Source of the DNA: Neospora caninum Liverpool
Lineage: Eukaryota; Apicomplexa; Conoidasida; Eucoccidiorida; Sarcocystidae
Assembly (NCBI RefSeq): GCF_000208865.1
Contig: NC_018398.1
Location: forward strand, 5,666,710-5,730,709
Direction: 5' to 3'
DNA length: 64,000 nt
The notes under the pieces are model-generated. The model was not told the origin of the DNA. It searched no databases and saw only the letters and a list, made by a program, of their open reading frames with translations. The first letter of the stretch is position 1. Each line of letters starts with the position of its first letter. Positions 22,821-34,598 of this stretch are shown piece after piece. The position numbers were made by a program, and so were the translations under genes.

Positions 22821-24709
22821 CGGGGGGGGGAGGGGTGAAACTCGCACACAGATAGGAAACAAAAATGATTCGTCGACTCCAATCTGTCGTTATAGAGACC
22901 AACGGTGTCAGAACTGGACGGCGCTTCGCCCTTGGGCTCTCTAAAGAAGTCTGTACTTCCCGTCTGCGTTCCTCGTTTCCCCCTGTCGGCGAGTGGCATC
23001 TACCTCTGTGAGGATGATTAATGGACGCTGCCTTTCATCCCCGCGGATTTTTGAAGAGAATGGCTACCATGCTAAACTGAACTAGGTTCCTTGCAAGCTG
23101 CTTTTGCTTTGGCATCAGTTCAAGTGTACTGCTGGGTCGCAGTACCGGCCGTGCGGCCGGCAGTCTTGGTGTGCTCCCGAAGTTCAGCCGGCGAAGACGA
23201 AACCACCTCCCGACTAGCCTTCTCCCATCGCTCGTTTTCTTCTTCCTCAAACAACAGACTGTAGCGGAAACCTGTGCCCAAAATGAATATCGATTTGTGT
23301 GTGTCTCCCCCCACAAAATCTACGTAGGCGCTGATGCGTACACACGCCCGTTGCCGCCGTTCGCACTGAATTGACAACTAGATACACAAGTCCAAATGGA
23401 AAGCCAGAGACACACAGATGTACAAACACGGAAACAGATCATTACGCGATTGTACAGAACGGGATGTGATCTGCGTGGACACTGAGGACGAACTGCGACG
23501 AACATTCGCAACGTGGAATAGCGGCGCGACACACTGGACGGGAGGAGCATTTTCGTTGATTGCATGCGGTACGCTGGTAGCGACTGGCAACACTCTCTGC
23601 CCCGATTCACTCCGATTTCTCGATACTGAGGTCACTTTTTTCGCCCCTTTCAGGTGTTTTTACCTCCATGCCGTCTCCTTGTGTTCTCTCTTCCGTCTTC
23701 CGCTGGATCCCTGCTGTCTCCTTTTACGTCACCGTCGCCGCTTTGTGACGCCTCTTCGCTTTTGACGCCTTTTTTCTGCTGAGATACATTTTCCTTTTGT
23801 TCCCCCGATTTGCGCTTCTGAACTGAAATTAACAACCGTTCCTTTATTCGCTGACTTTTAGGTTTTGCTTCGATTCCCCTTTTCTTTCTCTGCTCACGGC
23901 GAATCTTTTTTTCTCTCGACTGGCGCAAGTGCTTCGTAGCCGCAACTCTTTCGGTTCCTGAACCCGTAGCTTTCCCTTCCCCGTTTCCGGTCTAACATGA
24001 GTACTTTTTCACGCCCATGAAGACTCAGCAAGTTTCGATACGTTTTTTGGGGAGTTGTCCCTTCTCTCGCGTCCGTTATGCCCGGCATGTTAATCGGGAT
24101 TCTTTCTACGCCAGAGACGGTCTCCGCCGTGTTCCTTTGAGGCAAAAAGGACGGCACGCAGCGACTTGAGGCAATTCGAGGCTCGAATCCGCTCGAGCAA
24201 TTTGATGCTGACCTTCTGATGCTCTCTCCCGTCAGTCTTTCTTGGGTTGTGCTCCTCTCTTTCCTCACTACTGCATGCGCGAACCGCCACCGACCACCGG
24301 GACTGCCCCGCGGCTCGCCCCTGTTCCTGACCCTGTCCATCTGGCTTTCCGTCTTTCTCTCTCTGTGTGTTTCCTCTGGCCGTGCCTCTTGGATTCCTTT
24401 CTGCGGTTCCTCAGCTCGTTCAAGCGAGGAGACGGCAAAAGCCAGTTCTTCCCCGTCCTTCTCTCCACTGGGATACGTCTTCCCCTTTGCTCGTGGCGTC
24501 TCTGATCGCATCCGCCTGTCTCGCCTCAATTTCTCCGTTCCATTTTCTCAAAACACTGCCTTCGCCGGTACCTCGATTGTCTCTGTGGCCTGTGCCTCGT
24601 GTTTGTATCTCATTGGCCAGCTCTCTTACCATCGCCTCTCCCCAATGGTCCCATTGTGGCGCCTCCCTCCCCCTCTCTTCCCACTCTGAGCGCCCTCTTC
24701 TGAGGCACC
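22821..24709. other. upstream region of the Brahma-like gene
   Basis: 1.9 kb between the gap and the start codon at 24710. It is pyrimidine-rich on the + strand over the last kilobase, consistent with a long 5' UTR and promoter. Open frames here look like composition artefacts. No RNA gene was recognised. Confidence 0.4.
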
Positions 24710-27700
24710 ATGTTGCCACCTGGCCCGCCACCGCAACAGCGCGCCCCGGAGGACGGCAGCGGAACTCCAGAGGCGCAGCCGTGGGGCGTTTTAGGCGTCC
24801 CGAATTCCCCGTCGCTGTCGATGCCTGCGGCGTCTTCAGGCCTCGCCGGTCCGTCTGCCTCGCTCCGCATGCCTGGAGTCCCTTCCAACCCGCCCCAGGT
24901 TGCGCATCAGCGCCTCGCGCCGCTCCCCCCAGATCTCGTGCTCTACCCGCAAACCGCGAGCAGGGACCAGGGAACTGTCTCTTCTGCGCCACCTGCGACC
25001 GTGCCAGGGCTGCAAAATGCAGGCGCCGCGTTCGCCTTCCAAGGCATGGCCCAGGTCGACGCTTCGTGCCTTCCTCTTGCTTCTCAGAGTCCCTTCCTCG
25101 CTCTGGCCTCTGCCTCCGCCCTAACCACCCAGTCTAGGCCCGTACCCCTCCGGCCGCCTTCACCTTCTTCCCTCCTCCCTCAGGGATTTCCCGCGGGGAA
25201 GCTGTTAGCACCTTCCGCCGTGGGCTTCGCGTCAAACGGAGGCCAGCCGCAGTCGGGGGTTCCCAACACCGCCTCTGCTACCTCGCGTCCTCCCGCGCAG
25301 CGTCCGACTCCTGTCTCTTCTGACTCCCAGCCCCGGCAGGGTTCGTCTCTCCCTACGGGCGCAGCCTCGCCTCACCCGTCCGCGGGTTCAGCCGTCCCCG
25401 GAAAATCGTCTTTGGGCACCGGCGCTCCTCCTGGCGGCTCTGCCGCTGTCTCGCCTGGTCTTCCTCTGGCCGCGCCGTTCTCGCCTCTTCCCAGGGGCGG
25501 AAACGCCTTCAGTCCGTCTGCCTTCGCGACGCCTGTCGCCTCGGGCGCGTCTCTGCAGACTGCAGGCGCCGCAAGCCCAGCGCCCGGCTCATCGCACCAG
25601 CCCCTGTCGCCACTCTGTCCGTCTGGCGAGACCGCTCAGGTCTTTCCGCGGGACGCTTCCTCGGTTTCGCCCGGCGGCATGCAGGCGCCTGCAGCCTCTG
25701 CCTACCCCGCTCCGCTTTCGGCTCTCCAGAGTGCTCCCAATGCTTCGCCCTCGGGTGTCCCAGACACTCCGGTCAGTTCTTCCCTGTCTTTTCAAACGCT
25801 CGCCAAACCTGGCGGGCCACGTCCAACGAGCCCAGGCCGCGCTGGCGGCGAACCGATCTCCAGCTCCGTGTCTTCTGCGTGTCCGCTGTTTCCGGAATGC
25901 GGCGGAGAGGCTCCGACTCCCACGAACAAACAGCCCCGCCAGGGCGCTGCCTCCGCGGGGTCTCCTCTCCCCAATCGACTCGCGGGTGCACTGGCCTCCG
26001 GGGAGCTCAGTGGGGGCTTGCAGCGGCACGCGAGGCCTGGCGACGGGCGGCGCGCGCCGGGCGGTCGGCCATCTTCGGCGACGCCTCCGTCTCCTGGAGC
26101 AGGCGAGGTAAGGAAGGCAGGAAGAGGAGGAAAATAGGCAGCGAAGTCGATGCGGGGTTTGCTCGAGGGCATGACCCATTTTGCAGTTTGCTGCCGTTTC
26201 GTGTGCTGTCCCTCTCGCTCAGACTCTGGCTGCTCTGTCGACCTGCATGAAGACCGATTTGGGTGTCTCCGCCGGCGCGGCTCAGCTGTCAAGTGAACCT
26301 GGAAGTGCGCGCGGTCTCGCCCATCCGGGTCCAGCTCTTCCGTTTCTCGCTGCTGCGCCTGCGGCGCTCCCCCAGGTGTCGCCAGAGGGACACTTTTACA
26401 GCGCGTTTTGCCGGCTGCTCTACGAGCTGTCTCTGCGACAAGTATCTCTGGTCGACAAGCGCGTGCGCATCCTCTTGTTGATCTTTCACTGGCTCAAGCA
26501 GCGGCCGGAAGAGCACCAAGACCCCAGCCACATCTTCCGAGACCGGCAGTTCGAGCGCCTCGTTCTCCAAGCTCGGGCGTACATCCACCTCCTGTCGCAG
26601 AAACCCCTCGAGCACGAACATCTCCAGCAGCTTCGCCTTCTCCCCAGCCTCGGCTTCTCCGTCGACCACGCGTTTCTCGACGCAGTTCGGGCCTACAAAT
26701 GCTCTCTCGGCGCCGCGGCGGTGTCTGCGCGACCGGGAGGAGGCGGGGGCCCTGCGGGTGCAACCGCTCGAGGCACCGGCGCAGGGGGAGGAGCCCTCAA
26801 AGCGAGTCAGATGGTGCAAAAGAGACGAGAAAGATCGGTTTTCGTGGAGCTGCGCCAGGCCGCGGAGGCTGCGGAACGCGCAGAGACCGCGCTGCGACTT
26901 CAGGGGCGGATTGAGGGCCTGGGGAAACGCCTGGCCCGCCTCAAGGTCGCCGAGAAGGCTGCGGCTGCCTCCGCAGCACACGAGGCTCCACGGGCGCGGT
27001 CGCGGCTCCTCGAGGTCACGGCGGAGGCGCTTCAGACAAAGGCCGTGGAGGCAGAGAGGAAGGAAGCGGTGGAGGAGAAGGACGAAGATGCAGACGTCAG
27101 CGACACCGACCGGGACAGAAAGCGAAGCCTGGAAGCCCTGGGGACAGACACGCAGGAGACGGATGCGGGTGGAAACATGTTGCGGCGGGGCGAAAAACTG
27201 TGTGGCCAGAGAGAGGTGAAGGAGGAAGATGTGGAAATGGAGGCCATAGAACCCGAAGAGGAAGCCGCGGAAGCAGCACAGACGGCGAGACAGCAAACGA
27301 GACGAGGCGGGGAGACCGTCAAGATCGAGAAAGGAGAGGACGGTGTTGAAGTGATTACCGTCTGCGTCGAGGACGATGGCGGGGCGTCTACGAATCACAG
27401 CGACGTGTTGCTGGAACAAGCCCTGGGGGCATCGATCGAATCCGACGTCGCAGTTGAGACTCAGATCCTGCCTTCTTCGGCTTCGTCCGCATCTGAGTCT
27501 ATGGAACATCTGTGTGCGGCAACGTCTGAGGAGTTGCGTCGTGCGCGACTCCACTCGCGACTCCTCGCGCTGTTGCCTCTTCAGTCTTCGGTGCGCCAGG
27601 CGGTCGCGCTCCACCGTCTCCTAGAGGTGGCCCCGGAGCCGCTCCCGCCCTTGCTGCACGTGAGTGTACGTACAGCTCGGAAGCACCGGCTGCTGCGCGA

Positions 27701-30324
27701 ACAGCGGGAGCAGGCGGAAGAGTATTTGGAGCGGCGCGCTCAGGACGCACAGCGCCGGCAGGTTTTCCTCTCGGCGCTCCTCGAGGTGCACCGGCGGAAT
27801 TTCATCAACTTCCACCGCGAGGCTCTGAAGCAAGTCCGGCGGGTTGCGGCAGCCGTCAAGCGCAGACGCGCCTGCTTCTTTGGCGCAGACGGCGAAAAAG
27901 GCGTCCTCCCTGAAGACCTCGGAAAACCCGACGCTCTCGAAGACGACCGCGGGAGACACTGCGGCCACCACCTCCACCCCACAAAGTGCGGCTGCCCCGC
28001 AGCAGCCGCCGACCTCGCTGCGATGAAGCGCAGGGAAAGACTCGACGCTCTCAAGGTGAGCCGGGCGGCAACACGAAACGGGGGAAATCCCGTGCATGCG
28101 CAGGCGCAGCCAGGCCCTGACACGCGTCTCGCAGGCGCAAGTCTCAAGTCGCTGCGTCTCACCCCAGTTCACTCCTTGGCCAGCACGGTCGACAGTCTCA
28201 GGCTGAGGTGCGAGCGATGTGTCTGTTTTATATGTTTTCTTCAGAAACATGACGAGGCCGCCTACCTCACCCTGCTGCAGGAGACGAAAAACGAACGCCT
28301 CCTGCTCCTCGTCCGACAAACGGAAGAGTACATGCGGAAAATGGGGGATCTCATCATCGAACAGCGTGAACGCGAAGGCGCGGAAATCGACGTGGTACGC
28401 GGACGGAGGAAGTCTTTTGTCTCCTGGTGGCGACGCGCGTTTGCGTTTCTCATCGTGGCGTGTCGTGGAAACCGGCCCCGCCCGCTTCCTCTCGTTCTCC
28501 CGTCGTCCTATCGATTTTGCTTTTCGGCCCTTCTAGCGGTCTTTTCTACCACGCGTGAAGGCGCATCCTCCAGCTTTTCAGGCTGCGTCGCGTCTTTCGC
28601 ACCTCTCAGGTTTTATTCTTCGTCCTGCGCTTTTTTCCATGCTTTCCCCCGTTGCATCCTCGCAATTGTGCCCGTCGTGCGACTCTCTTCCTTCGATACA
28701 AAGTGGAGCAGCCGCCTCTCACAGAGCGTAGGTTTCCGTTTGTGGAGAGGTTTACTGGCCCTCACCTCTTTAGCGGGCTCCGTCCCTCTTCTTTTCTTCT
28801 CTCTGCCTCTCTTCTTCTTTCTCGCTTTGTCTTTTGCTCTCGCGCCGTGTCTCCCCCTCTGTCATTGCATCTGTCTCTGTATCTTCCCTGTCCAGTTGCG
28901 CTTCCCCAGCTGCGGTGTGTGTCGCCTTTTCTCTCAGGATCCAATCGACTTGCCTGCAAGCGAAGGAAAGAAGGCTGCCGCCGCGCCCGCCAAAGGGGAG
29001 ACATCCATGCACGACCAGCCGGAGGAAACACAGGCGCAGGAGGTCGCGAAATCGGAACAGAGCGAAGCAAATGAGGGCGAGGCGGCCGCGGAAGAGCAGA
29101 ACAAGGCCTCTCTGTCTTCCTTCCTCCTCTCGAAGGAAAGATACTACCGGCTAACGCATGCGAAACGCGTCCACGTCACAGAACTCCCCAAGTGTCTCAA
29201 GGGCGGCTCCCTGCGCGCCTACCAGATGGAAGGCCTCAACTGGATGGCCTCTCTGTACACAAACGGCCTCAACGGGATCCTGGTGCGGTCAAACGCCGCG
29301 CTGAATACTCCCTAATGACACGCGCATGCGAAAAGAAGCGCAGACGCTGACAAGCGCATGCGAGGAAAAGCAGCCACCGCCACGCAAATGTGTAGTATAT
29401 ATATATATATATATATATTTATTTATATACTGACGAAGTTTGTAATATGGCGGCGGCGTGCCTCCATGTTGTGCGGAGTTCCCTTTGTTGGCAAGACGTG
29501 GTAGAAGAGAGCATTTTGCTTCCCAATGTATACATGTGTATCTACATATCTTCTACATATATATATATATATATATATATGAAGACCTGGGATGAAAGTG
29601 CTTAGCGGCGTATTTCTTCTCACTCTGTACACTGCATGGTTCCCTGGGCGTATGGCATCCTGACTGTCTGTGTCTGTCTCCGCTGTTTTCTTCCCCGCTC
29701 TCTCCCATCTCCCTGTCTCTCGCTTTGGGTGTTTTGGTGTCTCTGTGTCACCTCTCTAGGCGGATTCGATGGGTCTCGGGAAGACCGTCCAGACGGTTTC
29801 TTTCCTGGCGTATTTGCACGAGGTCAAGCGCGCGCGGAATCCGTTTCTCATCGTCGCGCCTCTCTCGACGATTCACGGGAACTGGCGCTCGGAGCTGAAG
29901 AAATGGTGGCCGACGATCAACCTGGTCGTCTACGAGGGGACGAAGGAGTACCGCAAGCAGCTCAGGAGTCGCATCGTCGGCGGGCTCCACAGCCGCGGGC
30001 CCGGCACCGCGACCGCGTTGGGCTCCAGTGTCTCCGACGGGGTCGCCGTCGCGGCGTCGGCGGCCAAAGAGGAAGAAGCCGGCCGAGGCGGGGGACAGGG
30101 CACCGACGGGAAAGACGGGGCAAGACGGTTCGTAGAGCCATACTTCCACGCCCTCCTCACGACGGACGCTGTCATTTTGAGAGACAAATCCTTTCTGAGA
30201 AAAATCAAGTGGGAATACCTCGTTGTCGATGAAGCCCACAGGTACACGAACCCACAATGTGTCTCGACAGAGAGATACGTCTCCACAGACAAGAATCCAT
30301 CGCGGCCTAGCAAATCGAACCCCC

Positions 30325-30362
<38 letters not shown>

Positions 30363-31339
30363 ACCTATATATGAATAAATATAAGTATATAGATATCTGT
30401 GTAGATCACGTGGAGTTTTCGGTAAGTCGATGCAAGACCGCACGCTGTCGGAATGGCCGTTTTCTGTTCTCTTTATCTTGCAGCGAGCTGCAGTTTATAT
30501 CAAATGACTTCGACATGTCTCCCTTCATATATATAAATATCTTTGTGCATCTCTGTCTCTGCATGCCTCTATCGATGTGTATTTTTGTATACATACATAT
30601 GCATTTGTGCGTATCTACGTCGAGTTGCATGAAGGTGTGCAGTGGACTAGGGACGTTGAGTTTGTTTCACGGATCGTCGCAGAGTGAGGGGGTGTATGTC
30701 ACCGTCTTTACGGCGAGTGGTATCCTGAGAAATTGCCGGTTGCGATCTTTGCTCAGGCTGAAGAATCCGAACAGCAAGCTCGTTCAGACTCTCAACACGG
30801 GTTTCCACATCAAACGACGCCTGGCCCTCACTGGTAGGCTCGCCTCTGTCGCTGTTTGTCTCTTCCCCACATCCTGCATCCGCTTCCGTCGTATCTGCTC
30901 GGCGGATTAGGGGACCTTCGCTCACCTCAGCTTATATAGATGTATACTCCATGTAAATCTGAATATATATATATATATATATGTATATGTACATGTATGA
31001 ATGTGCGGATAAAGGAGAAGTGCCGTGGGTTCCTTCGTTGGAGGTTTTGTAAATTTATTTGTATGTGTAGACATACATGCATGTTTAAATACGTGTGTAT
31101 GTATATGCCTATCTTTTACCTTTATCTATTTATCCCAGTGTCTTTCTCGATGCATTTGTGCGTGCTTATGATCTCTCGGAGTTTCTTGAGCCGGTGTTTT
31201 GAGAGTGCGCGTCTGGTTATTTGAACAGCGGCTGATCATCTCTGACCGAAGGCGTCTCATGTCTATCGCTTCAAAAAGACACACAGCAGTACATGCCTTC
31301 CCGCCAAGAGTCACATTTTTATTTCTATATCCATATGCG

Positions 31340-31372
<33 letters not shown>

Positions 31373-31393
31373 CATATAATATATATATATATA

Positions 31394-31432
<39 letters not shown>

Positions 31433-33843
31433 TATTTATGTATATATGTATGTATATATTGATGTCTTTCCGTGCGTGGTGCGTCGGGTCTTTTTCTTTA
31501 GGTACGCCGTTGCAAAACGACATTGGCGAGGTGTGGGCTCTGCTGAATTTTTTGATGCCGTCGATTTTCAATGCGAAGCTGAACTTTGAGCAGTGGCTGA
31601 ACGTGCCCCTGGCGGCGCCTCCAACTTTGTTCGGCGGAAACAGCCAGCAAGACGAACACCTAATCAACATCACAGAAGAGGAGAAGCTGCTCATTGTTGA
31701 CCGGCTGCACAAGGTGGGCAGCAAACGTGTTTTTTCCAGAAAAGCGTTCTCTTTCACGAGACTCGCGGGATTCTGCGTCGAGTGGAACAGAACATTTGCC
31801 CCCGGTTACTTTTTTGTGCACGGAACGCGAGCTTTTCCTTGACTTTGTCACAAATCACTATGAAAACAGCTATCATTGTATATATGTAGTATAAATATAT
31901 ATATATATACATATATATACATATAATATATATATATTTAGATTCAGATGGATAATGATACTCCGTATTTCGTGCATGTGCAAATCCAGATGAATGTACA
32001 CGCGTATGGATATGTTGCACATCTGTGTGTGTGGAAACATGGAACTCTCTCGACGTACGCGTGGAGTATAAATGGGTGTTTGAATTGATGCATGTATGGA
32101 TTTCGTTATGCGGGTGCATTTTATTCTCTGCATTCGCCGGTCTGCGTAATCGCGTGATGCTGTTTTTAAACGTTCCTTTTCTTCAGGTTCTGAGGCCTTT
32201 CCTTCTGCGCCGAGAGAAGGCCGAAGTGGCTGATGAGCTGCCGTCGAAGCAAGAGGAAATCGTATGGTGCCCGTTGTCTGGTGTTCAACGCTATCTCTAC
32301 AAAATGGTGAGGATGAAGAAACAGGGCTTTCCCCGCCGCTTTCTCTTGCCGCTTCCTCTCGCCGCTTTCTCTCGCCATTTTCTCTCGCCCGTTTCGCACG
32401 ACCCTCCCAGAGTACTAGCCAAGCATACTCTTCGTATTCTTCGTATCTCCCTCCACGTCTCTTTATAAAGATCGACGTGGACCTTTCCGTGGTCTCGCGG
32501 CAAACACACACCCACGCATACCTCTGTATACATTTTTATGTCTTCCAGAGTATCTTGCAGACTTTTGCCTTTGCGGGTGTACGTGGATTTATTGGTGGAA
32601 CGATATCCTCAGCGGGTTTCCACTGGACGTCGGCTCCAGGGAAAACGGGCGCTACGTTTGTTGAATGTGGCGACAGTTGGCCTTTCGACGGGGGCACGAG
32701 ATAAGGAAGGCCGGTGCTGAAAACGATTTCGGGAGGCTGTCCATCTTGTTCGCGCTCTGCGACAGAGAACCCCACGAGAAGAAAACAGTTTCTCCGAAGG
32801 CGCATTCATTCGGAAACGAACCTTTTTTCTTTGCTGTGATGTGCGTGTGTGGGATGTATGTACACCTGAAAACCACCAGATCGAGGGGAACCCTGTTGGC
32901 CAAAATCGCATGGTGCAACTCCGAAAAATTTGCAACCATCCTTACCTTTTCTGCTACTCCAGTTACACCCGTAAGTCTCTTACCCGTTCTTCCCGTTTTC
33001 GCCGCATTCCGTTTTTCGCCGCAGCTCCGTCTTGTGTTGCGGTTCCCTGCTTCTGTCGGTGTTCATCGAATGCTCCACCTCGCTTGAAACCGACTCTAGA
33101 AACGACAAGTTGCACGATTCTGTTCGGTTCTCGATCTACCCCCCTTTCTCTACGTATTCCGATACTCTTGCACACGTGCATCCTTTTTTTTACATGGGAA
33201 TGTGCGTATGACATGTTTTTTTGCTGTAGTATTCTTGTTTGGCATCCATCTCTGTCCTAGACGATGAACGCTTGACTTGTTGGTCGCGGCGTTTTTTGGG
33301 CCGCTGGACATTCCTTACAGAAACGTCCATGCTCTTGTCATCGTTATGTCTGTTCCTTCCTTCTGTGTTTTTCCCTTTCCTTCTTTGGCATCTCCTCGGC
33401 TCCTCGGTTTCCCTCTCGTTACTCTTTTCCAGCTGACGAAAGTTTGGTTCGGTGCTGCGGAAAGTTTGCGATGTTGGACGTTCTTCTGCCTGCTCTGAAG
33501 ATGGGCAATCACCGCGTGCTGATCTTCTCCCAGATGACCAAGCTCCTGGACATCCTTGAGGTATGCACACTTCTTTCGCTTCGCGAGTCCAAAGAGAGGG
33601 AATGAGGTGAAAGTTCTGCCAGCAGCTGCCTCCTTGGCGTCACACAAAGAGATGCAAATTAGAAACGAGATTCGCGGAGCGGGACATGTCGTGTGTCACG
33701 TGTCTCCCTTTACTCAACACACCTGATATACACGCATGTAAATCTTCATATAGTTATGCGTGTGTATATTTTCGGATGTGTGCATAGATACAGATATGAC
33801 GCGTGCGAACTGCAAATATATATATATATATATATATACATAT

Positions 33844-33902
<59 letters not shown>

Positions 33903-34562
33903 TCGATACGAGAATCGGTATAGGTGTAAGGTGCATAAATACATATATATATATATATATATATATAGCTTGTACCATTTATATGCGTGCCTGTTTCCGT
34001 TGGAGATATGGACTGCGTACGCCGACAGCCAAAATGTCATCGAAGCGACGTTCGCACGATGAGGAAGCGTTGCGGGAGGGAAAGAGATGTTTTCGGCTCC
34101 GAGGTGGTCGCAGGCTTCCGTTTTTCTCGCCAAGGCTGCATCCGTCCCGTTACCTTCCGCGCCATCTGTTTCTTCAGGTCTATCTCTCTCTTCGAGGCCA
34201 CACGTATCTGCGTCTCGACGGAGGGACGAGCAGCGAAGAGCGCCAGAAGCGACTGACGCTCTACAACCAAGAAGGCAGTGAATACTTCATCTTCATTCTG
34301 AGCACCAAAGCTGGCGGCCTCGGCGTCAACTTGCAAAGCGCCGACACGGTCATCATCTTCGATTCAGATTGGAACCCGCAGAACGACGAACAGGCCCAAT
34401 CAAGGTCCGAGAAAACAGTTGCCCTCGTGCATGCAGCTGGAGCGGGAAGTACTTGTGTGTGTCCCAGTGCCGACAGTTCCGTCTACCGGCATGCGTCTAC
34501 ACATGTACACGTACACAGGCATTCCGAGATGCATGCTTATAGATGCACATGCATACTTATAC

Positions 34563-34598
<36 letters not shown>

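Noticed and set aside
22057..22902. Long - strand frames across the first N run
   Set aside because: They read through the gap and through the inverted fragment of the Brahma-like gene; not an independent gene.
24219..24689. Hydrophobic open frame upstream of the Brahma-like gene
   Set aside because: Its Leu/Ser/Pro composition follows from the pyrimidine-rich leader; there is no splice context and overlapping frames look equally open.
26289..27614. 441-codon open frame on the - strand inside the Brahma-like gene
   Set aside because: It is antisense to a GC-rich coding exon; the + strand has the HSA-like region and in-phase splice sites, so this is a shadow.
33844..33902. GATA repeat as a CRISPR-like or regulatory array
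   Set aside because: A simple tetranucleotide microsatellite in an intron; there are no spacers.
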